Shown here in pieces: positions 26,994 through 35,925 of a stretch of 64,000 bases of DNA. Position numbers and translations under genes: made by a program. Numbering within the stretch: the stretch's first letter is position 1; the number at the start of each line of letters is the position of its first letter. The DNA lies in the NCBI RefSeq assembly GCF_016756595.1, contig NZ_AP023257.1:5162001-5226000 (forward strand). The letters are read 5' to 3'. The stretch is from Mesorhizobium sp. L-2-11. GTDB lineage: Bacteria > Pseudomonadota > Alphaproteobacteria > Rhizobiales > Rhizobiaceae. Below the pieces are notes generated by a model. That model made no database searches. It saw only the letters and a list, made by a program, of their open reading frames with translations, and was not told where the DNA came from.

Positions 26994-27644
26994 ATGTCAG
27001 AAAATGTCGTTCAGCGCCTACGTGACGAGATTGAAAACGGCATCATCACGAACGACTTCGCCCCCGGTGCACGACTGGACGAGGTGCAATTGGCAACACG
27101 CTTCGGCGTCTCGCGAACGCCGGTGCGCGAGGCGCTGATGCAGTTGAACGCAATCGGGCTGGTGGAGATCCGGCCGCGCCGGGGTGCCGTGGTGATCGAT
27201 CCGGGACCGCACCGCATTTTCGAAATGTTCGAAGTGATGGCGGAACTTGAAGGTTTAGCCGGTTCACTGGCCGCGCGGCGGTTCACCGATGCCGATCGAA
27301 CAGCCATCCTGGCTGCGCATGCAGATTGCGAGCGTTCGTCTTCGGCCGGCAACAGCGACGCCTACTATTACGATAACGAGCGCTTTCACAAAGCTATCTA
27401 CGCTGCCAGCCACAGTGGTTTTCTGGCCGAACAGTGCGTCGCACTGCATCGCCGCCTGCAGCCCTACAGGCGTCTGCAACTGCGCGTGCGCAACCGCGTT
27501 GCCACGTCGTTCGCCGAGCATGGCGCGATCGTGGAAGCAATCCTCGCCGGCGACGCGGAGCAGGCGCGCACGCTGCTGCGCCAGCATGTCAGCATCCAGG
27601 GCGAACGCTTCAGCGATCTTGTAGCGACGCTGGCGAGCAGATAG
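26994..27644 (+). CDS. matR: GntR/FCD-family malonate regulator MatR
   Basis: A 216-aa repressor. The winged helix at residues 1-70 has GARLDEVQLATRFGVSRTPV and REALMQLNAIGLVEIRPRRG. The FCD domain follows, with the ligand/metal residues in EVMAELEGLAGSLAARR, ERFHKAIYAASHS and FAEHGAIVEAILAGDAEQAR. It diverges from matABC and should bind the palindrome at 26951-26964 and release on malonate. ATG at 26994 is used because the longer frame reads through the operator. A 38-base segment from its 3' end recurs at 42787-42824. Confidence 0.9.
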   Translation: MSENVVQRLRDEIENGIITNDFAPGARLDEVQLATRFGVSRTPVREALMQLNAIGLVEIRPRRGAVVIDPGPHRIFEMFEVMAELEGLAGSLAARRFTDADRTAILAAHADCERSSSAGNSDAYYYDNERFHKAIYAASHSGFLAEQCVALHRRLQPYRRLQLRVRNRVATSFAEHGAIVEAILAGDAEQARTLLRQHVSIQGERFSDLVATLASR

Positions 27645-28001
27645 TCCGTCGCAAATCGAGCCTCTCGCCTTTCACCGCCGCCTCAATGAGCCAAGCCGCA
27701 GCATGCCGAGACCGGCATGGCAGCGGACGTACATATGAGCAAGCGGGCGTTCGCCCCGTTCGGCGTGGTGATCGACTGTAGAAGCGAGGCCTAGCCGAAG
27801 GCGTCTGCGAAAGCGTGGACGTGCGCGACAGGCAACAACGTCCGATATCGGAAATCCCATGTAGCAGCCGCCTGCTACCAGCGACTCGAATTTTAGCGCT
27901 ATGCGATATGAATGGCGAACTTCACCGAGGCGGTGTAGAGTTCACCTCAAAGAAGAAATGAGCCGTATCAACGGCAACGCTGAGCGAATCTGGGAGGATT
28001 C
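27645..28001. other. Intergenic region after matR
   Basis: About 360 bases. It holds a hairpin at 27702-27719 and a short frame at 27735-27794 encoding MSKRAFAPFGVVIDCRSEA, which resembles the start of ureidoglycolate-lyase (AllA) proteins, perhaps a decayed gene end. The last part should carry the promoter of the 157-aa gene; no clear boxes are seen. Confidence 0.35.
27702..27719 (+). terminator. Hairpin downstream of matR
   Basis: CATGCCG-AGAC-CGGCATG, seven-base perfect arms 58 bases after the matR stop. It has no T-run, so it would be a weak or Rho-assisted terminator. Confidence 0.4.
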
Positions 28002-28475
28002 ATGGTCGAGATTATCTCCAAGCGGGATGGCCCGCGGCGCGAGGACGTACAAGTCAAAAGACTGATCGAGCAGAACCACTCGACCATCGTTCGCCTTGCC
28101 GACCAGATCAGCGGTGGCGGCTATTCAGCTTCGAGGAAGCCACGCCAGCAACCGAAGGCGGAAGGCCTGATCATCCATGTTCGCGGCAGCACGGCGCCTG
28201 TGGCCGAAGCCAAGCCGTCCATCCAGGTCACCGTGAACGGCCGCGTGGTCTCGAAGGATCAGAACACGGGGCGCCAGCTTCATCATATCGGCGATATCCG
28301 CGACCGGAGTGGGGAGCAGATCTTCGTCCTGGCAACGAAGCAAAATGGCTTTTTCTCGCCGGTCGACGAAACCGTCGCCGAGGCGCTTGCTGACCTGGAC
28401 GGATCCCGCCTCGCCGCCACCTACACTGAAGAACAGCTTGCCGCCGACATCGGCGCGAAACTCGGCATCAACTGA
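28002..28475 (+). CDS. Conserved-looking protein of unknown function
   Basis: A 157-aa soluble protein preceded by GGGAGGATTC. The first ~60 residues are basic and probably disordered. The rest (SIQVTVNGRVVSKDQNTG onward) looks beta-rich with a C-terminal helix, ending near LAADIGAKLGIN. I do not recognise a family. It lies about 100 bases before the sigma-54 activator on the same strand and could share its transcript. A link with the monooxygenase operon is possible but unproven. Confidence 0.6.
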   Translation: MVEIISKRDGPRREDVQVKRLIEQNHSTIVRLADQISGGGYSASRKPRQQPKAEGLIIHVRGSTAPVAEAKPSIQVTVNGRVVSKDQNTGRQLHHIGDIRDRSGEQIFVLATKQNGFFSPVDETVAEALADLDGSRLAATYTEEQLAADIGAKLGIN

Positions 28476-28577
28476 CCGTGCAGACGCCTGGGCGTGCTTG
28501 TGCACGTCCAATCCGTGGCAGCATACGAAAGCGACAGTATACAGAAATGGCATGCCTCAAGGTTCTGTGATGACTGA

Positions 28578-30653
28578 ATGAAACGCGAGATAGGCCCCAA
28601 TCAGATGAAGATCGATGCCCTTCCAGCGCGTGCGTCGCTGGCCGCGGGGCAGATGGTTCTGGGCAACATCGATTATGACGAGCGCGCTACCATGCGCGCC
28701 TGGGAAAATTTCCTGGCCGACGAGCCCAAATCTGCTCGCGATGTGATCCACCCAAGCCCCGTCCGCTCCCTCATTCACGATTCCTGGTATCGCAGCGCCA
28801 CCGGCGGCATCAACGCTCAAGGTATTGAAGCGCCGCTGAGCAGCGATCGCGACGAGATCGAATATCTGACCCAGGCCAACGCAGAACTGCTTTCGGCGGC
28901 GCGACGATCGTTCGCCTCCCTTGGCCAGTTGCTGGATGGGACAGGCGCGATGCTGGTTCTGGCCGACAGCGACGGCGTGCTGATCGACGCCATCGGCGAC
29001 AAGAAGACATTGCATGACGGCATGGATATCCACCTTGCCATCGGTGGCAAATGGAACGAGGATGCCGTCGGAACCAACGGCATCGGCACGGCGCTATGGA
29101 CCGGCGAGCCGACTTTCGTCCATGCGGCCGAGCATTTCTGCGCCGGCATCAAATCCTGGACCTGCGCTGGCGCACCGATCCGCGATCCGCTGGACGGCAA
29201 GATCATCGGTGTCGTCGACCTGTCAGGCTATTCGCCGATCTTCCGGCCGCACAACACCGCGCTCGTCGCCGCCACAGCCCGGCAGATCGAAAAGGCATTG
29301 GCCGAACAGCAGCAGGAACAGCGCACGCGCCTGCTCGAAGCCTTCATTTCCTCAGCCCCCAGCTACCGCCGAAAAGACGGGCTGGTGATCGTCGACCATC
29401 GCGGCCGCGCCATCTTCTGCAACAACGTGCCTGACGGCGAGACCACCGAAATGATGGACGGCCCGATGGAGCCTGGCCGTGGCCGCTGGCTGATGAACCT
29501 TCCGTCCTCCGGCTCCGAAGCCGACCTTGCCAAGGCGCTGCCGGCCCATCTGAGATCCTGCCATATCACACCGCTCAAGCTCGATGGCGACCTCCGCGGC
29601 GCGGCGCTGGTGTTCCCCTCCGTGCCGGCAGTCTCCAGTGCGGCGGTGGTCCGCGGGGAAGTGAACAAGCATCTTCAGGATGCTGTCGCCATGATCGTCG
29701 GCGAAAGCGAAGCGCTGCATGCCGCCATCGACGTCGCCTGCCGCGTCGCTCGGTCGAGCAGCGTAACATCGCTGTTGGTCGAAGGTGAAACAGGGGTCGG
29801 GAAAGAGCTGTTTGCGCGGCTTGTCCATGCCGGCAGCCGGCGCACGGCGAACGATCCGTTCATCGCCATGAATTGCGGGGCAATCACCAGGGACCTGTTC
29901 GGCAGCGAGTTGTTCGGCCATGTCGCCGGCGCCTTTACCGGCGCCTCGCGTGAAGGCAAACCGGGGGTTTTCGAGCTCGCCCATGGCGGCGTCCTCAGTC
30001 TCGACGAGATCGGCGAATTGCCGCTCGAGATCCAGCCGTTTCTGCTGCGTGTCCTGGAAGAGCGCGTGGTCAACCGCATTGGCGACAGCCGGGGCCGCCC
30101 GGTGGATGTGCGCCTGATCGCCTCGACCAATCGCGATCTCAAGCACGAAATTGACGCAGGCCGATTCCGCCGCGATCTCTACTATCGAGTTGGCGCAGTT
30201 TCGATCACTGTTCCACCGCTGCGCGAGCGCGGCGAGGATGTGCTGCTGCTGGTCGAACATTTCAACCGGCAGATCGCCACGGCAGCGGGCGAGGACCCGC
30301 TGGAATTTTCGCAAGAAGCGCTCGATGCCCTGCTCGCCTATCATTGGCCGGGCAATGTACGTGAACTGAAGAACCTCATCGGGCGGTTGCATGTCCTGGC
30401 GCGGAGCCGAGATATCGGGCTCCACGATCTCCCCGGTGAAATCGCGGCGCCCAGCGCCACGTCCGATGATGGTAAGACCCTGTCGGCCGAGTTGCCTGGA
30501 GGCACACTCGTCGAGGCGGAACGCCAGGCGATGAAGAACGCATTGGCAGCCGAGGGCGGCAATCTCAGTCGGGTCGCGCGGCGGCTCGGCATTTCCCGGC
30601 CGACGCTCTATCGCAAACTCGACCAATACGGCATCCGCCGCGGTTTCCTCTAG
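28578..30653 (+). CDS. mimR: Sigma-54 activator, AcoR/MimR type
   Basis: A 691-aa bacterial enhancer-binding protein. An N-terminal sensor with a GAF domain (about residues 100-230) includes NGIGTALWTGEP and the SWTCAGAPIRDP segment typical of AcoR. The AAA+ domain (about 370-600) has Walker A EGETGVGKELFAR, the sigma-54 contact loop GAFTGA and Walker B GVLSLDEIGELP. A Fis-type HTH at the end reads GGNLSRVARRLGISRPTLYR. Homologues regulate acetoin and propane/phenol monooxygenase operons. A consensus -24/-12 promoter stands before the monooxygenase genes at 40114-40129. Start uncertain between 28578 and an ATG nine codons in. Confidence 0.88.
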   Translation: MKREIGPNQMKIDALPARASLAAGQMVLGNIDYDERATMRAWENFLADEPKSARDVIHPSPVRSLIHDSWYRSATGGINAQGIEAPLSSDRDEIEYLTQANAELLSAARRSFASLGQLLDGTGAMLVLADSDGVLIDAIGDKKTLHDGMDIHLAIGGKWNEDAVGTNGIGTALWTGEPTFVHAAEHFCAGIKSWTCAGAPIRDPLDGKIIGVVDLSGYSPIFRPHNTALVAATARQIEKALAEQQQEQRTRLLEAFISSAPSYRRKDGLVIVDHRGRAIFCNNVPDGETTEMMDGPMEPGRGRWLMNLPSSGSEADLAKALPAHLRSCHITPLKLDGDLRGAALVFPSVPAVSSAAVVRGEVNKHLQDAVAMIVGESEALHAAIDVACRVARSSSVTSLLVEGETGVGKELFARLVHAGSRRTANDPFIAMNCGAITRDLFGSELFGHVAGAFTGASREGKPGVFELAHGGVLSLDEIGELPLEIQPFLLRVLEERVVNRIGDSRGRPVDVRLIASTNRDLKHEIDAGRFRRDLYYRVGAVSITVPPLRERGEDVLLLVEHFNRQIATAAGEDPLEFSQEALDALLAYHWPGNVRELKNLIGRLHVLARSRDIGLHDLPGEIAAPSATSDDGKTLSAELPGGTLVEAERQAMKNALAAEGGNLSRVARRLGISRPTLYRKLDQYGIRRGFL

Positions 30654-30798
30654 GATCAGAACCCGTCACCGGCACAAAGCGCCGCGCGGCATTCGCGCCA
30701 CTGGCTGGGGAAAGTCATGCCAATGGTCAGCGAAATCACCACAGCAGCGCGGATCTTGGTGATGCCGCTTGGACCCTTTCTCTCCCTCTTCTAGATGT

Positions 30799-30818
30799 GA
30801 CCGGACACCGCACCGGTC
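30799..30818. terminator. Inverted repeat between mimR and adh (convergent)
   Basis: GACCGG-acaccgca-CCGGTC in the 189-base gap between two convergent genes. It could act as a bidirectional terminator. There is no strong T-run. Confidence 0.35.
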
Positions 30819-30842
30819 CGCGCGAAATCCGGTCCATATATT

Positions 30843-31886
30843 TCAGGGCACGATGACGCCGCGGCCGGTGAACCGCCGGTTCTTGAAATCGTCGAGGGCG
30901 GTGTTGATGCTGGCGAGATTGTATTCGGTGTAGTGCATCTTCACCTTGCCGTCGGCGTTGAGCTCCATCAGTTCGACAAGCTCGGTGAAATTGCCTACCA
31001 GGCTGCCGCCGATGTTGATCTCCTCTATGACCAGATGCGCGGTCGGCACGTTGATATTGCCGCCATAGCCGACGACGAACAGTTGCCCGCCCTTGCGCAC
31101 CATCTTCCAGCAGATGTTCTCGACACCGAGTTCACCGACGAAGTCGATCACCACATGGGCGCCGCCGCCGGTGATCTGGCTGACCTCCTCGACGATGTTC
31201 GGCCCGCCATCAAGGACGTAGTCGGCGCCAAGATCCTTGGCCAGCACCTGTGCTGCCGGCTCGCGATCGACGGCGATGATGCGGCAGCCCGAGATCGCGT
31301 GCAATGATTGCAACGCGATATGGCCGAGCCCGCCAATGCCGAGCAGTACGCAGTAGCTCCCCGGCCGCAGCAGTTTGGCGGCGCGCCTGGCGGCGCGGTA
31401 GGCGGTGATGCCGGCATCGGCAAGCGGCGCCACTTCGATCGGCGTCACATTGGCATTCAGCTTGATCAGCGAGCGTTCGCTGGTGATGAAGTACTCGGCG
31501 AAGCCACCATTCATGCCAAGGCCAGGAAACTGGCCGTTGTCGCAGTACATGTCCTCGCCGTGCCGGCAGTTGAGGCAGATGCCGCACGAGCGGAAGGGAT
31601 GGCAGATCACCGCGTCGCCGCGCTTCACCGATCTGACGCCGCTGCCGACCTCCTCGACCCAGCCGGCATTCTCGTGGCCCATGATGTAGGGCAACAGCGT
31701 GCCTTCGGGGTCCATGGTAGGCTTCCACACACCTTCTATGATGTGGAGATCGGTGCGGCACAGACCGGCAGCACCTACCCGCACGATCACCTCGTCCGGG
31801 GCGGTGATCGTCGGCGCCTTGACCTCCTCGATCCTGAGCTGGACGTTCATATGCGGATCGTATTCGTACAGTCTGGCGGCTTTCAT
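30843..31886 (-). CDS. NAD(P)-dependent Zn alcohol dehydrogenase of the monooxygenase operon
   Basis: A 347-aa MDR dehydrogenase. Catalytic-zinc residues lie in GLCRTDLHIIEG and MGHENAGW, structural-zinc cysteines in CGICLNCRHGEDMYC, and the nucleotide loop in GIGGLGHIALQ. Homologues are the last gene of propane/2-propanol monooxygenase clusters (often called adh1 or prmE), where they oxidise the alcohol made by the monooxygenase. It is the terminal gene, 38 bp after the chaperonin. Substrate (propan-2-ol, or a THF- or phenol-derived alcohol) is inference. Confidence 0.85.
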   Translation of the reverse strand: MKAARLYEYDPHMNVQLRIEEVKAPTITAPDEVIVRVGAAGLCRTDLHIIEGVWKPTMDPEGTLLPYIMGHENAGWVEEVGSGVRSVKRGDAVICHPFRSCGICLNCRHGEDMYCDNGQFPGLGMNGGFAEYFITSERSLIKLNANVTPIEVAPLADAGITAYRAARRAAKLLRPGSYCVLLGIGGLGHIALQSLHAISGCRIIAVDREPAAQVLAKDLGADYVLDGGPNIVEEVSQITGGGAHVVIDFVGELGVENICWKMVRKGGQLFVVGYGGNINVPTAHLVIEEINIGGSLVGNFTELVELMELNADGKVKMHYTEYNLASINTALDDFKNRRFTGRGVIVP

Positions 31887-31924
31887 CGTCGTATCCTTTC
31901 AACGTCGAGATTGTTCGGATTGCT

Positions 31925-33556
31925 TCAGGCGCGGCCGAGCTTTTCGGAGCCGCCACCGCGAGCTGGTCCGGCCGTCGGGTCCTCGTCTTCGGCGAGATGG
32001 CCGATCAGCGTTTCGGTGGTCAGGATCAGCGTCGCCACCGAAGCTGCGTTGGCGAGTGCTGTGTAGGTGACGCGGACCGGATCGATGATCCCTGCCTCGA
32101 ACATGTCCTGGTAGCTGCCGGCAGACGCGTTGTAGCCGTAGCCGCCGTTGATGCGCGTGACTTCCGCCACGACTACCTCGGGATCGGCGCCGGCATTGGC
32201 GGCGATGCGCCAGAGCGGCCGCGACAGCACCGACCGCACCAAGCGCACGCCTTCGGCGACATCGCCGTCGACACCGGCCGCCATCTTATCGAGCAACGGG
32301 GCGATCTGGGCAAGCGCCGAGCCGCCGCCGGCGACCACGCCCTCTTCGGACGCGGCGCGCACCGCATTCAGCGAATCCTCGATGAGCTGAATGGTTCGCT
32401 TCTGCTCGACCGGCGTGACACCGCCGGCATAAAGGATCGCGGTGCCGCCCGAGAGCTTGGCCAGGCGTTCGCGCAGTTTGTCTTGGTCGATGTTCGGCGG
32501 CGAGGCTTCATACTGCCGCTGCACCTGGGCGCGGCGCGATGCGATTGCTGCATGATCGCCGCCGCCGCGAATGATCGAGGTGTAGGACGAACTGGTCTTT
32601 ACCCTGTCAGCCGTTCCGAGATCGTCGACGGTGATGTCCTCCAGCCGGCCGCCGAGGTCGCGCGCGATCACCTTGCCACCGGTGATGATGGCCAGATCCT
32701 CCATCATCGCCTTGCGCCAATGGCCATATTCCGGGGGATGGACGACGAGGTATTTTCCAGGTCCCTGCTTGCCGAGCAGCGTCACCACAACTTCCGGCGA
32801 CATTTCCTCGGACACGATCAGCAACGGCCGCCCGGCCTCGTTGGCGATGCGACGCACGTTCTCAAGCGCCTCGGGTTCCTTGATCTTGAGGTCGGTCATC
32901 AGGATGTAAGGCCGTTCGAGAACCGCCTCCATCTTCTCCTGGTCAGTCACCATGTGATGAGAAAGATAGCCGCGTTCGAAGGACATGCCCTCGACCACAT
33001 CGAGCGTGGTCTCGGTGGTGACGCTGAAGTCTGTGGTGATGACGCCTTCGGCTCCAACGCGCTGATGGGCTTCCGCCACGAGTGCGCCAAGCTTGGCATC
33101 GGTAGCCGCGATATTGGCGACCGAAGCCAGGATGCCGTTCCCCTTTGCCGGCTTGGCCGAGGCCTTGAGCGCGGCCACCACCGCAGCAACGGCAAGGTCG
33201 ATGCCCTTGCACAGGTCGACGGATTTCACGCCGCGTTCATTCGCCTCCACACCGCCCTGGATGAGAGCGTTGGCGAGCACGATGGCAGTCGTGGTACCGT
33301 CGCCGGCGACCTCGTTGGTTTGCATCGACACTTCGCGAACGACCTGCGCGCCCATGTTTTCGAAACGGTCGTGCAATTCGATCTCGGAGGCGATGCTGAC
33401 ACCGTCACGGGTCACCATCGGCGTGCCGATCGGCCGGTCGATCATGGCGTTCATGCCTTTGGGGCCGAGCGTCGGCTCGACGGCTGCGGCCAGCCGAAAG
33501 ACGCCACGGGCGAGCGCGCGGCGGGCGTCGGAGTTGTGAAGCATTATTTTGGGCAT
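31925..33556 (-). CDS. mimG: GroEL-like chaperonin dedicated to the monooxygenase
   Basis: A 543-aa group I chaperonin. ATP-site segments VEPTLGPKGMNAMI, TRDGVSIASEIEL, EVAGDGTTTAIVLANA and EEGVVAGGGSALAQ are all present. The C-terminus lacks the GGM repeat of housekeeping GroEL and ends in ARGGGSEKLGRA, which is usual for operon-encoded PrmG/MimG. No groES accompanies it, so it must borrow a general one. In actinobacterial mim/prm operons the equivalent is needed to fold the large hydroxylase. Confidence 0.88.
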   Translation of the reverse strand: MPKIMLHNSDARRALARGVFRLAAAVEPTLGPKGMNAMIDRPIGTPMVTRDGVSIASEIELHDRFENMGAQVVREVSMQTNEVAGDGTTTAIVLANALIQGGVEANERGVKSVDLCKGIDLAVAAVVAALKASAKPAKGNGILASVANIAATDAKLGALVAEAHQRVGAEGVITTDFSVTTETTLDVVEGMSFERGYLSHHMVTDQEKMEAVLERPYILMTDLKIKEPEALENVRRIANEAGRPLLIVSEEMSPEVVVTLLGKQGPGKYLVVHPPEYGHWRKAMMEDLAIITGGKVIARDLGGRLEDITVDDLGTADRVKTSSSYTSIIRGGGDHAAIASRRAQVQRQYEASPPNIDQDKLRERLAKLSGGTAILYAGGVTPVEQKRTIQLIEDSLNAVRAASEEGVVAGGGSALAQIAPLLDKMAAGVDGDVAEGVRLVRSVLSRPLWRIAANAGADPEVVVAEVTRINGGYGYNASAGSYQDMFEAGIIDPVRVTYTALANAASVATLILTTETLIGHLAEDEDPTAGPARGGGSEKLGRA

Positions 33557-33633
33557 GATTCCTCCTTCCGCCTTACGGGCGGGTTGTTGGTTAGGGGCCT
33601 CGTGCGAGGGAGGCCGTTGTTTTCGGCTCTACT

Positions 33634-34434
33634 TCAGGCGGTCGGCGCGGCTCGTGCCGGCACGCGATCCATGATGAAATCGACCAGTGTCGGTTCGCCG
33701 TCGACCACATCCAGTTCCTTGTATCTGGTCTGCTTGAGCCCACGGCAAAGCGCGCCGTTGAACTCCATATTGACGCGCACACCGCGCAGTTCAGCGAGAT
33801 GGGCGCCGAGTGCGGCCGCCGGTATGCGTTGCCCTTCCCAGGTCACGAAGACCGGATCACCCGCCCGGCGGTCGGGAAAACGCTCGATCAGAGCCGCCCG
33901 GTATCTCGGCTTCTGTTTGGCCGCTTCGCCCGCCTCGAGCCGCGCGACGTCGTATGCCGGCAGGTCCATGCCGAGGATTTCCCGATCTGTCAGACCGTGC
34001 TGCCGGAGGCCTCGCAAGACTGCCTCCTGGCGTCGCTTGAACGCCTTCATCCTGAAGGTTTCGCCCAAGGCGCCGAGATCCTGATCCTCGGCAAGTTCAG
34101 CGAAAATATCGCCGAATGTCTTGCCGGCTTCCATGCCGCGATTGACCTCTTCCGCGAACATGTGGTCGTGCAGCTTGACGCGATAGGCCGGCGACCATGA
34201 GAGTTGGTCGAGCGCCTTGCGGACGCCGTCCAGCATCAGGAACGCGAAGTTGGGCGAGCACCAGTAGGTCGGCAGTCGGAAATCTATCTCTACGCTGCCA
34301 TCGCCCGTCATCACGGCTCGCTCGACGAAGCCCATCTCGGTAATCGGTTCGTCGAGCTCGGGGTCATTGACCTCACCAAGGCACCGCCAGAGCTCCTTCT
34401 CGCGGTTGCCAGAAACGCTGGCGGCGGTTGCCAT
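33634..34434 (-). CDS. DUF59/MIP18-family protein of mim/prm operons
   Basis: A 266-aa protein. The first ~100 residues match the DUF59 (MIP18) family, with CLGEVNDPELDEPITEMGFV and the cysteine in TYWCSPNFAFLMLDGVRKAL. These proteins help insert iron or iron-sulfur centres. The remaining 160 residues (FAELAEDQDLGALGETFR onward) are specific to monooxygenase operons and are of unknown function. It lies between the amidohydrolase (5-bp gap) and groEL genes. A role in iron loading of the hydroxylase is a reasonable inference. Confidence 0.8.
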   Translation of the reverse strand: MATAASVSGNREKELWRCLGEVNDPELDEPITEMGFVERAVMTGDGSVEIDFRLPTYWCSPNFAFLMLDGVRKALDQLSWSPAYRVKLHDHMFAEEVNRGMEAGKTFGDIFAELAEDQDLGALGETFRMKAFKRRQEAVLRGLRQHGLTDREILGMDLPAYDVARLEAGEAAKQKPRYRAALIERFPDRRAGDPVFVTWEGQRIPAAALGAHLAELRGVRVNMEFNGALCRGLKQTRYKELDVVDGEPTLVDFIMDRVPARAAPTA

Positions 34435-34439
34435 GGCCC

Positions 34440-35462
34440 CTACTCCGCCGCGATGCTGAAGGGCGAACTGGCGAATTCCACCTTCCGGGCTTCGATGTCG
34501 ATGTCGTAGAGGCGGGCAGCGTTGAGGCCGAGGATCTTTTCCTTGATTTCGTCGGTCAACTGCACGCCGCGTTCGGCCGCGATGTCCTCAGGGATCTGAT
34601 AGGCCCAGAGCTTTTCGACCAGCCAACGCGGCGTCCAAATCGCGTAGTCCGAGCCGAACAGGATCTTCTCCGGGCCGATCCAGAACAGCAGCTCGGCAAT
34701 GACCTCGCCGAAATAGCGCGGACGCGAGTGGATAAAGGGCAACGCCACCGCGAGCCCGGCATAGACATTGGTCTCCTGCGTCGCGATCCAGCAAAAATCG
34801 TCGAGGCGCGGCAAGCCGCAATGCTCCACGATCCAGTTGAGGCCTTGGAAATCGGTAGCAGCATGATCTACGTCGTGTACGTCAAACGCATCCTTGTTGA
34901 GCGGAATTATCGTCGGACCCTTGTGGACATGGATGTTTCTGATGCCGAGCTTGTCGCAGAGCTCGAAGCATTTGTAGGCCTCGGGATCGTTCAGCCGCCA
35001 GCCTTTCGACGCGCCGTTCCACTCGGCGGTGTACATCTTCACCCCCTTGATGTCGTAGGTCTCCTTCATGAAATGGATGTATTCGAGCGCCTTTTTGCCA
35101 TCACGCGGATCGAACGCCCCATTCACAATGAAACGGCCGGGATATTTCTTGGCGATTTCCGAAGTGCGCTTGATGCAGCCAAAGCCGGTCTTGTAGAAAT
35201 CGCTTAGTGACGTGGTCTGGAAGATCGCGATGTCATCCGGCCCGTCGATGAACAGATCGTTGTAGAGATTCTCGGCCGAATACTTCTCGAACTTGCTCTT
35301 CTCCCAGAGCTGCTCCTTGGGGCTGAGTCCGGTATGATAAGCGTAGAAGCAGTCGATGAACTGCTTGCCGTGAATATTCTTCTGGTTCTCCGGGCTGCCG
35401 TCCCAGAAATGGGTGTGGCCATCGACCACGAATATATCCTTGCCTTCCGGTGTCCTAAACAT
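34440..35462 (-). CDS. Amidohydrolase-2 family protein of mim/prm operons
   Basis: A 340-aa TIM-barrel metal hydrolase. DGHTHFWDG is the N-terminal metal-binding HxH. Later metal ligands are in IHVHKGP and WIVEHCGLPRL, and the catalytic Asp in LFGSDYAIWTP. This is the amidohydrolase_2 pattern. It is a constant member of propane/phenol monooxygenase operons, lying after the coupling protein, but its reaction is not known to me. TTTCCTCC on the plus strand (GGAGGAAAG on the coding strand) provides the ribosome site. Confidence 0.85.
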   Translation of the reverse strand: MFRTPEGKDIFVVDGHTHFWDGSPENQKNIHGKQFIDCFYAYHTGLSPKEQLWEKSKFEKYSAENLYNDLFIDGPDDIAIFQTTSLSDFYKTGFGCIKRTSEIAKKYPGRFIVNGAFDPRDGKKALEYIHFMKETYDIKGVKMYTAEWNGASKGWRLNDPEAYKCFELCDKLGIRNIHVHKGPTIIPLNKDAFDVHDVDHAATDFQGLNWIVEHCGLPRLDDFCWIATQETNVYAGLAVALPFIHSRPRYFGEVIAELLFWIGPEKILFGSDYAIWTPRWLVEKLWAYQIPEDIAAERGVQLTDEIKEKILGLNAARLYDIDIEARKVEFASSPFSIAAE

Positions 35463-35537
35463 TCTTTCCTCCGCAAGATGGGCATTTGATCGGTTCGGCG
35501 CGCCGCAACCAGGCGGCGCGCCTGATTTTCTTGGCGT

Positions 35538-35909
35538 CTATTCGATGTATTCGAACATCTCGTCCATGTTGCCGAACAGGATCACGGTGTTGTCGTCGAT
35601 GCGCACCATCCGCCCGTAATGGGTGGAGCTGTTGACCTCGAAGGTTTCCGCCGTCATCTCGCGGCCGAGATATTCGCTGATCTCGTCCATCTTGAAGGTC
35701 AGCTTGCCGACGCCATCGATGCGGATCATCGCCGGTTGGTAGGTGACGGTTACGTTCGGCTTCAGGCCCATGAATTCAGCGATGGCCCTGGCTTCCACCG
35801 AGTCGTTCATGGTGACGCCGCACTGATGCGAAATCGTCTGTTCGAAGGTGATGTCCTTCATCGACCTGAAGATGTTGGATTGCGATGCGTCGCGTGCTGC
35901 AGTTGACAT
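35538..35909 (-). CDS. mimD: Monooxygenase coupling/effector protein (MmoB/DmpM family)
   Basis: A 123-aa cofactor-free regulatory subunit of the MmoB/DmpM family. SNIFRSMKDITFEQTISHQC is the conserved N-terminal part, followed by the central beta region MIRIDGVGKLTFKMDEISEYL and a C-terminus MDEMFEYIE. It binds the hydroxylase and speeds oxygen activation. A ribosome site GGGAG precedes the ATG. Gene order hydroxylase-reductase-hydroxylase-coupling agrees with mimABCD. Confidence 0.92.
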   Translation of the reverse strand: MSTAARDASQSNIFRSMKDITFEQTISHQCGVTMNDSVEARAIAEFMGLKPNVTVTYQPAMIRIDGVGKLTFKMDEISEYLGREMTAETFEVNSSTHYGRMVRIDDNTVILFGNMDEMFEYIE

Positions 35910-35925
35910 GACAGTTTCTCCCTGG

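Noticed and set aside
31997..34084. 695-codon plus-strand frame
   Set aside because: Antisense to groEL and the DUF59 gene.
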